Below, one piece after another: positions 1 through 9,135 of a stretch of DNA of 20,568 nucleotides; position 1 is the stretch's first letter, and each line of letters starts with the position of its first letter. A program made the position numbers and the translations under genes. Location: the IMG/VR virus record IMGVR_UViG_3300010354_000871, positions 1 through 20,568 of that record; one strand, given 5' to 3'. The notes under the pieces are model-generated. The model had not been told where the DNA came from, ran no database searches, and was given only the letters and a program-made list of their open reading frames with translations. The stretch comes from a virus.

Positions 1-2900
1 TATTCGGCACTTGGATTAGCATTGCAAAAATTATACCAGCTGGCTATAGTAGGCCAATCTATTTCGCTGTCATTAACACTATAACTATTAGCAGTATGCT
101 GTAGTACATGCACAAATAAACTTGCTGGATTGTTTGTTGCACCATACGTATAAGTACCGTTACTAGCAATATTTATTTTTGCTATAGTTTGTACCATAGC
201 ATTTATGCCTTGCAGTGTACCATTTACTTTGTTAGTACTTTGCACCTTAATAGCAGTTCTAGCTAAATTACGTGGTTCTTCTGCAATTACTGTGCCGCTA
301 TTATTTCGCAGCTTTCGTTTAGGCAGTGGCTTAAGTGGTGGATTATCTATACTGTCATAGGCACTAACTACCTGCAGTGATACTCTAGAAGCTACACGCC
401 AGTCCACTATTTGTTCTGGGTCATCATTGGTAATACGCTTAACACGTACAGCATAAGTATTTCTAGGTATATTTTCTAGTTTATATACATAATTAAATGC
501 ATCTTTGTAATTTCTGCTAATTGTAATTATTTTATAACCGCGTGTTGGTAGTACATTTTGTACACCATCATAAACAAATCTAATTACACAAGCTATACCT
601 GCTGATGATTGAGCAGTGCTTCCAACCGCCTGAGCACTAGTAGCAGTAACTCTAATAGTATGCGTACCGGCACTTAAATAGACTTCTTTGGTAATAAAGC
701 TTCTAAAATTTTTGCTTACACTAACTACTGGTGTACTAGTACCAACTGTAACATTATCAATATATACCTGGCCATAATCATCAGCTGAAAAATCTAATAG
801 GTAGGTACCATCATATGGCGCAGTAAATGTTGTTTGCTGATCAAAGTTAACGCTAGTAGATATATCTGCAGTGCCCCAAACACCATACTGCTTTAAAAAG
901 TTGTGCCAAATATCATCAGTTCTAGTAACATTTGTTATGTTGGCAAAATTAGTTCTACTATTAAATACAGTTAGTTGTGTTACAACATTAGCACTACTAA
1001 GTGTTGTGCTAGTTAAACTACCTGCGCTAATGGTAACATTAAATGCTGGTAAGAAAAGTGTTTCTGCACCACCACTGCTGTAGTCTTGCTTAGTAGACTG
1101 TGTTAGTGAAAGGTTAAAACCACTTTTTACCAGTGTGGTATAAGCACTAGTATGATCAGTTTGATTAGATATATTATTGCCACTGTCCAGTGTAAAGCTG
1201 TATAGTCGTAGATACCCGCTGGGAATTTGTGGTTCAAAAATAAAGTCACGCTGTGTGCCCAATAGTTGGGTATATGCGGTGCTATTTAAATAGGACTTAT
1301 AAATTGCACTAGGATTACTATTATTAGTATCACTAGCGGCTCCAGCAAATATAGTTAAACTGTCAGCATTTGGTCGCAAACAAGCAGTAAATCGTTGATA
1401 AGTAGTAGCTGTAGTATTTTCATTGATAACCCATAGCTGTGGTACATCTACCTGCTCAGTTTTACTGCTACTTAAATTATAGTAATCAATATTACTACTA
1501 GCAGTACTATCTAGATTAGGATTAGTTTGTACTTGATTAGCCGGTACAATTTCAATTCCTAGGCTAACGTTAAACTTATCTGTTTTTCCGTCTTTGGTAT
1601 AAATAGCACGTAAGCCTTCGGGAAAGTTGAAGGCAACATCAATGCTAGTAGCTGGTTGTGTAAATGTTACTAGTGTCCAAGGATTTCCATCATTGTTATT
1701 ATTTACAAGTTCAACTGGGCTAGCTGGTAGTTGTTGTACATCACTAGGATAATAGCTGTTAAATGTATCTGCTTGTGCTTGAGTTTCAGTAGTTAGTCCA
1801 CCTAGTGTATAAGCTACTTCTGTAGCATTATATAACAGTTTGTCGCTGTGCAATTCGCTAAGCGGTGTAGCACCAACACTAATAGTATTTTCATCAACTT
1901 GCAGTGGGCCAAATCCCCAGATGATTAATAAGTGTAGTAGGTTGGTATTGGTTAGTGTTTCTATATACGGTGTTGCACCTAGTACACCAGTAACACGATT
2001 GCGTCCAAGTACTACTGGAATTGCACCAAATGGATTGGCTTGATTTTGACTGCCAGTAAATAGGCTAGCACCAATTGTTTGTCCTGGATCTTTTACCTCA
2101 GGTGGTCTAATAGGAAATGCTGCGTTGATAAGCACAGTACCAGCAATTTGTATGATTGCGCTGCCAACTGCGGCAGTACCGCCAACTGCAGCACCTACTT
2201 TTGCAGCTATTACTGGATCTTGAGAGATTACAAATACTGCAATCATTAATACTAGGCGCAAGCCTTGACGTCCTTCAGCAACTACTCTATAGTTGATATT
2301 TTGTCCAGCATTAATAGTTGTGGTATTCCACTGCTCTTGTGGTACTATTACACCGTCTATAGTTAATAGCAATCTACTAGCTAATCGTTTGCCTAGTTTA
2401 TACTTATCAATAATATAGCTAGCAAATTCGCTGCATGTAGTGCCTGCACGCACACCTTCTAGTACAGTATTAGACCACTGTAGTGGGTGCGGTTTGCCAG
2501 TAGCTATAATGCTAGTAGGTTTATACCTGTAAAATCCTAGTAGTCTGCGTTTCCAGCTAAAGTTGTCTAGGCGTTCTATTACACTATCTAAACCATCTCT
2601 GCTGTGTATAAATCGTTGATCGCCTATGTATACGCCAATATGGGCTGGTTCGCCTAGAATATTGAACAAACATAGGTCGCCTGGATGTGGATTAGCAACT
2701 GGCTCCCAGCCATCCTTATAATAGTCAATAGCAGCTACAACCTTAGGGTCATAGCTGCCGGCGTATAATTCTGTATAGCTAGGCAATTCTATGCCTAGCT
2801 CGTGCTTGTAAAATAGTCGGGCTAATCCCCAGCAGTCTACACCTTCTGTGCTTCTACCATTTTCTTTATATGGTAAGCCAATATATTTATTATAATTCAT
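1..2900 (-). CDS. NlpC/P60 peptidase fused to TipJ-like host-specificity protein (3' end off window)
   Basis: One uninterrupted frame of at least 966 codons; no stop occurs before the left edge, so the C-terminus is missing. Residues 1-128 form an NlpC/P60 domain (lambda K-like tail peptidase) with Cys23 in GVDCWG, His87 in PAHIGVYIG and His99 in RFIHS; this family cleaves peptidoglycan peptides during DNA entry. Residues about 129-210 resemble the beta-grasp start of J proteins (DGVIVPQEQW). A hydrophobic Ala/Gly stretch follows at about 214-255, then the J signature GAIPVVLGRNRVTGVLGATPY near 285-310. Later Thr/Ser/Asn-rich beta structure includes a PA14-like stretch near 675-770. K and J functions are normally separate genes, so this is an in-frame fusion. 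The start overlaps the upstream stop as TAATG. The peptidase and J assignments are firm; the sub-domain edges are approximate. Confidence 0.88.
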   Translation of the reverse strand, partial: MNYNKYIGLPYKENGRSTEGVDCWGLARLFYKHELGIELPSYTELYAGSYDPKVVAAIDYYKDGWEPVANPHPGDLCLFNILGEPAHIGVYIGDQRFIHSRDGLDSVIERLDNFSWKRRLLGFYRYKPTSIIATGKPHPLQWSNTVLEGVRAGTTCSEFASYIIDKYKLGKRLASRLLLTIDGVIVPQEQWNTTTINAGQNINYRVVAEGRQGLRLVLMIAVFVISQDPVIAAKVGAAVGGTAAVGSAIIQIAGTVLINAAFPIRPPEVKDPGQTIGASLFTGSQNQANPFGAIPVVLGRNRVTGVLGATPYIETLTNTNLLHLLIIWGFGPLQVDENTISVGATPLSELHSDKLLYNATEVAYTLGGLTTETQAQADTFNSYYPSDVQQLPASPVELVNNNNDGNPWTLVTFTQPATSIDVAFNFPEGLRAIYTKDGKTDKFNVSLGIEIVPANQVQTNPNLDSTASSNIDYYNLSSSKTEQVDVPQLWVINENTTATTYQRFTACLRPNADSLTIFAGAASDTNNSNPSAIYKSYLNSTAYTQLLGTQRDFIFEPQIPSGYLRLYSFTLDSGNNISNQTDHTSAYTTLVKSGFNLSLTQSTKQDYSSGGAETLFLPAFNVTISAGSLTSTTLSSANVVTQLTVFNSRTNFANITNVTRTDDIWHNFLKQYGVWGTADISTSVNFDQQTTFTAPYDGTYLLDFSADDYGQVYIDNVTVGTSTPVVSVSKNFRSFITKEVYLSAGTHTIRVTATSAQAVGSTAQSSAGIACVIRFVYDGVQNVLPTRGYKIITISRNYKDAFNYVYKLENIPRNTYAVRVKRITNDDPEQIVDWRVASRVSLQVVSAYDSIDNPPLKPLPKRKLRNNSGTVIAEEPRNLARTAIKVQSTNKVNGTLQGINAMVQTIAKINIASNGTYTYGATNNPASLFVHVLQHTANSYSVNDSEIDWPTIASWYNFCNANPSAE

Positions 2901-3457
2901 TAGAACAATCCTGGAAAATATAATGGTGTAAAATTAAAGTTAGGAAAGGGCTCACGACTAAAGCTGATCATTTCTAGCTGTAGCTGTATACTCTCAGCAT
3001 TATAAGTAGCATTGGTAATATAAAATTTAGGAAAACTAGCTTCTATGTAGTTAGGATCGCTAGCTAGTATTAATTGTATATTTACTTCAGCTGGTTTTGT
3101 TAAGTGTTGTCTAATTAAATAAATTGCTTCTTGCGTAACATAGTTAAATACAATTGAGCAATTTCCTACCCCAGTTTCTTGCTCTGTGGGTAGGGTAATT
3201 TGCATTGGTAAAAATACATATCTAAGGCTGTTACTTACGACGCCATAGATTACTTCACTATCAGTAGTATCGCCTGTAATAGTGTTTGTTGTAGCTGTAG
3301 CTCCAGTAAGTCGTTGAGTAAATCCATCTGCTAAACGTATAGGATTTGCTAGATCTTCTGGATCTGTAATAGTTACAAGCATAATTAATTGCTCGTCTGT
3401 TTCAGACGAAAACATAGCGCGTATAGCGTCTGCGGATAGTGTACTCAGTCTACTCAT
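2900..3457 (-). CDS. DUF1833-family minor tail protein
   Basis: A 185-residue protein starting MSRLSTLSADAIRAMFSSET, a beginning typical of the DUF1833 phage family, with conserved-looking SRLS, ADG and EMISF stretches. It has no signal peptide or membrane segment. Family members sit between the M/L-like and NlpC/P60 genes of siphovirus tail modules and are thought to be structural parts of the tail tip, though the biochemical role is not established. The position here fits exactly: its ATG overlaps the previous stop by four bases (ATGA), and its TAA overlaps the start of the peptidase-TipJ gene by one base. Both overlaps suggest translational coupling and near-stoichiometric production. Family placement is by recognition of pattern and context, not by a search. 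Confidence 0.75.
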   Translation of the reverse strand: MSRLSTLSADAIRAMFSSETDEQLIMLVTITDPEDLANPIRLADGFTQRLTGATATTNTITGDTTDSEVIYGVVSNSLRYVFLPMQITLPTEQETGVGNCSIVFNYVTQEAIYLIRQHLTKPAEVNIQLILASDPNYIEASFPKFYITNATYNAESIQLQLEMISFSREPFPNFNFTPLYFPGLF

Positions 3458-3816
3458 GGTAATACTTCAAATTGTAGGTTAGTTTGCCAGTACCCTGGCG
3501 CACGATATTGAAGCGTAAAAAATTGTCCATCACCTTGCGGTACTAGCCTACACTCAACGCTAGCACCAGTTCTAGGATGTGTAAATGTAAATCGCTTTAC
3601 GCCTAGCAAGTCGGTGTTTACAAAAGTTTCTAGTGTTTGTGTTTGGCTGGTAGTCATTATAAAACTTAAGTTTAGCATACTAGGCTTACGGCCACGCAAC
3701 CGCTGCTTGGCCGGACCTGCATCCATACTAGAACGAACAATATTTATGCCAATAGTTTCTTGAAAGTCTTTTTGCGGACTTTGTGGCAATGTTACTGGCC
3801 ATACAGGAATAGGCAT
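3454..3816 (-). CDS. Minor tail protein, lambda gpM-like
   Basis: A 120-residue protein of the short gpM-like type that follows the tape measure gene in siphoviruses. It opens with an IPVWPVTLPQSPQ segment, has an R-SSMDAGPAKQR-R block near residues 28-41, the motif FTFTHPRTGA near 76-85, and ends in a beta strand with LQFEVLP. These features recur in small tail-tip proteins that cap the tape measure and help start the tube. The start is supported by an AAGGAG ribosome site lying in the last codons of the tape measure gene; only one base separates the stop and the ATG (TAA T ATG). It overlaps the DUF1833 gene by four bases. An alternative reading is a distal tail hub component. Confidence 0.7.
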   Translation of the reverse strand: MPIPVWPVTLPQSPQKDFQETIGINIVRSSMDAGPAKQRLRGRKPSMLNLSFIMTTSQTQTLETFVNTDLLGVKRFTFTHPRTGASVECRLVPQGDGQFFTLQYRAPGYWQTNLQFEVLP

Positions 3817-3817
3817 A

Positions 3818-6800
3818 TTATCTCCTTGCTACCATTGGTCTAGCACCAAAATTATTTGTTAGTGACTGCTGTACAGCGCTGTTTGATCTAGACATTTCGC
3901 CAGCTACCATTTCACCAACGATTACCTCAATACGACGGTTACCACGACTGTCGGTAGTTTCACGAGTTTCTGCACTAGCATTGCTGTAGTTATTTACAAC
4001 AACTTCAACATTACCTTGACTGTTATTACGCATAGGATACACAGTTGCCGGACCTGTTACGATTTCGGGTCCTGCTTCTCCTGCAATACCCCATTCTCCA
4101 CTTGATAGTGATCCGCCTTTAGCAAATACACCAGCAAATAGTCCTGGATTTAGTAGTGCATCATATGCCGACCCATAACCTCCTCCACCACCAAGTAAAC
4201 TCCTAAATAAACCACCAAGCAAACTTCCGCCAGTCTGCAGTGCGGTTCTTTGCACTATACTAGCTAAGCCTTGAAAGCCGCCTTGAAAGCCGTTGATCAT
4301 ACTAGTACTAAGAGATTGACTATCTATAGTAAAGCTCTCTTTAAGATGCTCGCTAACTCTGTCTATACTTTGTTCGGTTGTTTTTACCCATTCATAGACT
4401 GGAACTTCTGCTGTATAATACCCTATTCCTTTACCAGTAACAGTAACTGCCCCTGGTTTAGTTTCGCCGTATAGCATTTGCGTATTAGCTCGCCAAAATG
4501 CTTCTTCTTGGGGAGTACTAAAACTAGTAGGATTTTGTGTTTCACGCGGTTCAAAAATTGTACCTGTTCGCTCTAAATTATATCTTTCTATTGGTGCTGG
4601 AGGTGTAGATGGGATTACTGTATCTCTACTAAATATAGGTGCAGGCTTTCCTGGTTCTCTACCTAAGCCAGTATAGCTTGATATGCTTGGTCCAACTATT
4701 GTAACATATAGTGGATCGCCTTCAGTGCCCTTAGGTTGTAGCATAGTTTCTGGTGTTTGCTTGCCGCTGGCTAGGCCAACACGACCTAGTACGGTTTTGG
4801 CTAGACCCATTCCGCCACCTAAACTACTAAGAGTTTGCTGCATAGCAGTTTTAACCTCAAAGCGTAATAAGTCCTCTAAGAAACTATTTATTAGGTTTTT
4901 AAAGTTAAGTTTGCCTGTTTTTGTAAACTCTACTACGGCATCAGTCATGCGATCAAAACTACGAACAAATGCATCTGCATATGCTTCTTCGCGCAGTGTA
5001 AATTGATTTTGCGCTTCTAGTAGCTGTCGTTGGCCTTCGGCTGTTAGTTTATACTGCTTTTCTAGTGCGCTTAGTCTGTCTAGTTCTAGGGTATACGCTT
5101 CAATGGCTTTTTGTTCTTGTGGTGTTAGTCCTACCTCTCCCTCGGAAGGCATACCTGCTGATTTAGCAAGATCTTGTTTTGCTAGTTGCCGAGCCCGCTC
5201 TGACTCAAATAATTTATCTTGCAGTTCTCGTTCAATTCGCTGTTCTTGAATTCGTTTACGTTGACCACGTATTTGATCATCTGTTAGGGTTCTAAATCTC
5301 TCTGATTGACCTAATAGTTCTTCTTCTAATTTTAGCCTATTTTCAAGTCTTGTAGTTTCTAGTGCACGTAATTCACGTTGAAGATTGTATTCGCGCTCTA
5401 TTTTTGCATATTTTAAGTCTAATAGCTTTACATAGTCATCATTAGCTTGATTAATAACTCTAATTGATTCAGCTTGTTCAAATAGTATTCTATTAGTCTC
5501 TGCTTCTGCCCGACTCTTTTCTTCGGCTTCTTTTTTGAGTTTTTCAGCAGCAGCTTTATCTTCTTTTGACTTAGATTTTTGTATTAGTTCATCACCAGCT
5601 TTTAATACTATGTCTAGTTGTTTTTTAGCTTCTTCAGCAAGTTTTTTACGCTGCATTTCTGCTAATTGTAGCAACATAGCAGATTTAATGCCTATATTAT
5701 ACTCGTTATCACCAACAACTAAATTAAGATTATTTTCAATGCCTTTTATAAAAGTGTTTAATACTTTTATTCTGTCGTCAGCTGCTAGTGCAATACTTGC
5801 TAGTGTTGTATTAAAATCTTCTGTAGACTGTTTAATATCTTTTTGTTGTTGAGCTAATGCTAGCTTCTGTCTGCGCTCTACTAACGCATAAAGTGCTGGA
5901 TTATAAACAGCTGCTGATCTTAGCTCTGCTAATGTTCCACCAGAAAATAGCTCTTCTGCTCTGCCAGCTTCACCAATTCTGCTTGCTAATTTTACTGCAC
6001 GCGGTATATTTTCTGCGGTTTTGGGTAGATTTTTTAGTTCTTCAATATCTGCTAGACGCTGGATTTGTATACGTAGTAAATCTTGAGAAGCACTAAGCAT
6101 TTCTTGACTGTTTATTAATTTAAAGTCTAGATCAATTTGTTCTTTAGCTAATTTATTACTTAGCTGAATACCTGCTTCCGTACTAACTGGAAATTTACTT
6201 AATATGTATTTTTGTTGTTCTACAACTGCTTGTCTTAGTTTTATGCTAAACGCATCTAAGCTTCTGGTAATAGTAGCTCCAACACTCTTTTCTATTAGTA
6301 GCTGTGTTTCATTCGCTATTTGTTTTGTTTTTTCTTTTAATTCATCGGCGGCTTTTTTGGCTGTATCTATAACTCCCTGAACACGAATTATTTTATCCTG
6401 CAGTTGTGGGTCAACAGTAATCAACCCATCTTCGGGAGAAATTTGCTGTGAATCAATAACCATTTGATTTAGCTTATCTAAGCGTTTTTGTGCATCGCTA
6501 GCAATACTTGTCAATTCTTTGTATCTAGGTGCAGCATCTTTATAAGCATTTACTTGTTTAGCAATTTCTAGGGCTATACTAGGATCAAAAATTGCTAAAT
6601 CTATTTTTGATAGTTCATCGAGTGCCCCTAGCTGTGCATTAAAATCTACGGCTTTTAAACCTTTAGATAATTCATCTGCATATTTTATACTAGTGCCAAA
6701 AAATTGCGCTACAGGACTAGTATCTTTTAAACTATTGCTAAAAGCCTGTAGGGCCTTAGTAGCATTGTCGCCACTACCTTTTAATCCTTTAAGATATATT

Positions 6801-9010
6801 GTGCTTTCTTTAAATTTTTCGTTAACACCGGCCTGATCAACACCAAGCTGTTGTATAACTTTGCCATATGTTTCTGCATCTAAACCTTTTAGTGCATTTG
6901 TAAATGTTTCTGTATTAACTAGTGCAGTATCACCTAGCTTTAGTGTTTTAAAGAACTTTTGACTAAGCTCGTCTCGCATAGGGCCTTCAGGCACACTTTT
7001 TATAGCTGCTACTAAACTTTTGCCAATGCTTTTTGAGGTTGATTCTTGCAAACTGTCAACAAATGGTGTTACGTCTTTTATACGATCCCAGATAAAATCC
7101 CAGTATCCTGCAGCTTCTTGTGCTTCTACAAATCCTTTGCTAACGTTTTTTAGTGATTGTGTTAACTCGTCTAGGCTATTACTAAAAGCTATTATAGCAT
7201 CGCTACTAATACTATCTTTATACTTATCAGCAGTATCTTTGGCTGTTTGGGTAGTATCGTTGAGTATACCAAGGCTTTTATTTAGTGCTTGTGTTTGCTC
7301 GCTGTTTTTACTAAATATACTATCAAGCACTTCAAATACTGCAACTGCTGCACCAATTACAAAAAAGAATCTGCTAAATGCGCTGGCAGCTATTTCTATA
7401 CCACGAGTTACAGCGGCTAATGTACCTAGTGTAACTGTTTTAAACTTAGCCATTTTACTAAGATCTTTGTTAGCTGTGGTTTCTTTGTACAATTCCTGCA
7501 CAGCACCGCGTACGCCCATTGTATCAACATTTTCAGCTACACGGCTACGTATTTCTAGTTCAGCATAGCGTTGACGTGCAGCTCTGGTCAGCTGTTCGCG
7601 CTGCCAAATAGCAGTACCAAACTTAGCTTGTTTATCCATTTGATCAATGGTTTTATCATAGGCAGCATTAAGTTGATTTCTAATATTTTTAATTTCAGTA
7701 TCAATTCGCAGCATTTCTTTAGCAGCTGCAACTTGATCTTGGCGACTTTTTACTGCACTAGTTTCGTATTTTTCAATATCTTTAGCCAGCTTAGCACGGT
7801 CTTTATCACCTAACTCTTTAGCAGTAGTTACTTGTTTAAAACTGCTACTTTCTAGTGTGCGCTTATCTGTTACAGATTTGGTAAGGCTTTGCTGTGCGGC
7901 CTTTAGCTGTTTTTCTAATTCTGGTATGCCTGCTGCTGTGGCTGCTCTGGTATAGAATACTCCTTGAAAAGCCTCATTTACCTCGCCCATGCGATCTTTG
8001 GCAGCTTTTGCAGCGTCCTTTAAACCAGCTTGCCAGCTAGTTAGTGCTGGTATAGCTTGCTTAGTAATCTTTATCGCGGCTAGTGCAATGGCTGCACCTA
8101 TTAGTCCAGTATTGTCTGCTAGTAATTTAGCTATAGGCGTAATAATACTATTAACTGTGCTTAATATACTTTGCGCAACATCTTTTAATTGTGCTAGTAG
8201 TTTGTCGTATGGATTACCTGCTTGCGCTATTTCACCAAACTTTTGACGACCTTCTTCTAGTACAGCATTAGCAAAAGCTTGACGGCGTTCAAAATCTGTT
8301 AGTTGTGCTTCAGTTTTGCCTACCTTGCGAGCATACTCTTCTGCAGCTTTACCTGTTTTAGTAAATAATCCAAGTTCGTCTAATAGTTCTGGTTCTAGCT
8401 TTGTAATACCGCGAGTAAGTCTACTAACAGCATCACTCATATCTAAGCCTAATGCCTGACTTGCACCTTTAGCTACTTTTCCTAATTCAATAAACTGTGA
8501 GCTAGATAATCCGCTACTTACTGCCTTAGCAGTTGCTTGCATAGACTCGCGAAAACTAATTGCTCCGTCTGTTACATCACTAAATTGTTTGGCTAAGCTG
8601 CCCATAGAGGTGCCACTAGCAGCACTTAATTGTTGTAAGCCCTTAACCATAATGTCTGTTTGCATTGCTTCGCGCAGTGCACTAAAGGCAGCGCTAACAG
8701 CAAATATATTAGCGGCATAGGTAGCGTATAGGCGAACTAATCCGCCAAGGCCACGAGCTTGGTCTGCAAAGTCACGTGCACTAGCACCACCTGATTCAGC
8801 TGCTCCACGTGCAACGTTATACTGTGCAACATCTCCGCCCGCCATACCACCATAGGTAGCGCGAGCAGCTTTGTTACCAGCTTTTGTTCCTGTAAGCAGC
8901 TGTTGTGTTCTTTCTACTTGTTTATTTAGCTCTTTGGCATCATTAATACGCTGCTTAAACGTACCATTATCCTGAGCATTAAGCTCTATATTTACTTTAT
9001 TACCTGCCAT
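3818..9010 (-). CDS. Tail tape measure protein
   Basis: A 1730-residue protein, the largest complete gene here. Such proteins set tail length, act as scaffold for tube polymerisation, and are ejected into the host envelope with the DNA. Long charged helical and coiled-coil stretches dominate residues about 330-530 and 880-1370. Hydrophobic segments likely to insert in membranes lie near 89-111, 298-318 and 543-564. A SFLEDLLRFEVKTAM segment matches the lambda gpH-type family, and a Gly-rich tail with GIAGEAGPEIV near residue 1640 is the usual tape measure C-terminal signature. Ribosome site GGAG precedes the ATG by five bases. The gene has its own consensus promoter just upstream and lies behind a terminator, so its dose is probably set separately from the tube protein. 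No peptidase or lysozyme domain was seen. Confidence 0.95.
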   Translation of the reverse strand: MAGNKVNIELNAQDNGTFKQRINDAKELNKQVERTQQLLTGTKAGNKAARATYGGMAGGDVAQYNVARGAAESGGASARDFADQARGLGGLVRLYATYAANIFAVSAAFSALREAMQTDIMVKGLQQLSAASGTSMGSLAKQFSDVTDGAISFRESMQATAKAVSSGLSSSQFIELGKVAKGASQALGLDMSDAVSRLTRGITKLEPELLDELGLFTKTGKAAEEYARKVGKTEAQLTDFERRQAFANAVLEEGRQKFGEIAQAGNPYDKLLAQLKDVAQSILSTVNSIITPIAKLLADNTGLIGAAIALAAIKITKQAIPALTSWQAGLKDAAKAAKDRMGEVNEAFQGVFYTRAATAAGIPELEKQLKAAQQSLTKSVTDKRTLESSSFKQVTTAKELGDKDRAKLAKDIEKYETSAVKSRQDQVAAAKEMLRIDTEIKNIRNQLNAAYDKTIDQMDKQAKFGTAIWQREQLTRAARQRYAELEIRSRVAENVDTMGVRGAVQELYKETTANKDLSKMAKFKTVTLGTLAAVTRGIEIAASAFSRFFFVIGAAVAVFEVLDSIFSKNSEQTQALNKSLGILNDTTQTAKDTADKYKDSISSDAIIAFSNSLDELTQSLKNVSKGFVEAQEAAGYWDFIWDRIKDVTPFVDSLQESTSKSIGKSLVAAIKSVPEGPMRDELSQKFFKTLKLGDTALVNTETFTNALKGLDAETYGKVIQQLGVDQAGVNEKFKESTIYLKGLKGSGDNATKALQAFSNSLKDTSPVAQFFGTSIKYADELSKGLKAVDFNAQLGALDELSKIDLAIFDPSIALEIAKQVNAYKDAAPRYKELTSIASDAQKRLDKLNQMVIDSQQISPEDGLITVDPQLQDKIIRVQGVIDTAKKAADELKEKTKQIANETQLLIEKSVGATITRSLDAFSIKLRQAVVEQQKYILSKFPVSTEAGIQLSNKLAKEQIDLDFKLINSQEMLSASQDLLRIQIQRLADIEELKNLPKTAENIPRAVKLASRIGEAGRAEELFSGGTLAELRSAAVYNPALYALVERRQKLALAQQQKDIKQSTEDFNTTLASIALAADDRIKVLNTFIKGIENNLNLVVGDNEYNIGIKSAMLLQLAEMQRKKLAEEAKKQLDIVLKAGDELIQKSKSKEDKAAAEKLKKEAEEKSRAEAETNRILFEQAESIRVINQANDDYVKLLDLKYAKIEREYNLQRELRALETTRLENRLKLEEELLGQSERFRTLTDDQIRGQRKRIQEQRIERELQDKLFESERARQLAKQDLAKSAGMPSEGEVGLTPQEQKAIEAYTLELDRLSALEKQYKLTAEGQRQLLEAQNQFTLREEAYADAFVRSFDRMTDAVVEFTKTGKLNFKNLINSFLEDLLRFEVKTAMQQTLSSLGGGMGLAKTVLGRVGLASGKQTPETMLQPKGTEGDPLYVTIVGPSISSYTGLGREPGKPAPIFSRDTVIPSTPPAPIERYNLERTGTIFEPRETQNPTSFSTPQEEAFWRANTQMLYGETKPGAVTVTGKGIGYYTAEVPVYEWVKTTEQSIDRVSEHLKESFTIDSQSLSTSMINGFQGGFQGLASIVQRTALQTGGSLLGGLFRSLLGGGGGYGSAYDALLNPGLFAGVFAKGGSLSSGEWGIAGEAGPEIVTGPATVYPMRNNSQGNVEVVVNNYSNASAETRETTDSRGNRRIEVIVGEMVAGEMSRSNSAVQQSLTNNFGARPMVARR

Positions 9011-9051
9011 ATTTGCTCCAGGCTTAATAAGATTTGCAGAGAATTACACCA

Positions 9052-9080
9052 ATTATACCACAAGGGTAGCTAAATGTCAA
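9052..9080 (-). promoter_or_regulatory. Perfect sigma-70 promoter for the tape measure unit
   Basis: On the minus strand, -35 TTGACA (9075-9080) and -10 TATAAT (9052-9057) are separated by 17 bases. TGG just before the -10 makes it an extended -10 as well. All twelve consensus bases match. The predicted start of transcription is about 9045, some 35 bases before the tape measure ATG. It lies directly downstream of the terminator at 9101-9135. Confidence 0.9.
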
Positions 9081-9100
9081 ACACAAAAATTTTGAGTAAT

Positions 9101-9135
9101 AAAAAAGCCTGCTAAACTAACTAGCAGGCTTTTTT
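9101..9135 (-). terminator. Rho-independent terminator after the tail chaperones
   Basis: A perfect 14-bp inverted repeat (9101-9114 with 9122-9135) with a 7-base loop, GC-rich core GCCTGCTA, and A/T runs on both sides, so it could work in either direction. On the minus strand the T run follows the stem before the tape measure promoter. The stop codon of the frameshifted chaperone (TAG, 9117-9119) sits in the loop, so a ribosome finishing that protein would cover part of the hairpin. Confidence 0.88.

Noticed and set aside
7020-8246. Plus-strand open frames opposite the tape measure gene (up to 182 codons)
   Set aside because: They are Leu/Ser/Ala-rich, lack ribosome sites, and arise from codon bias on the opposite strand of a helical protein gene.
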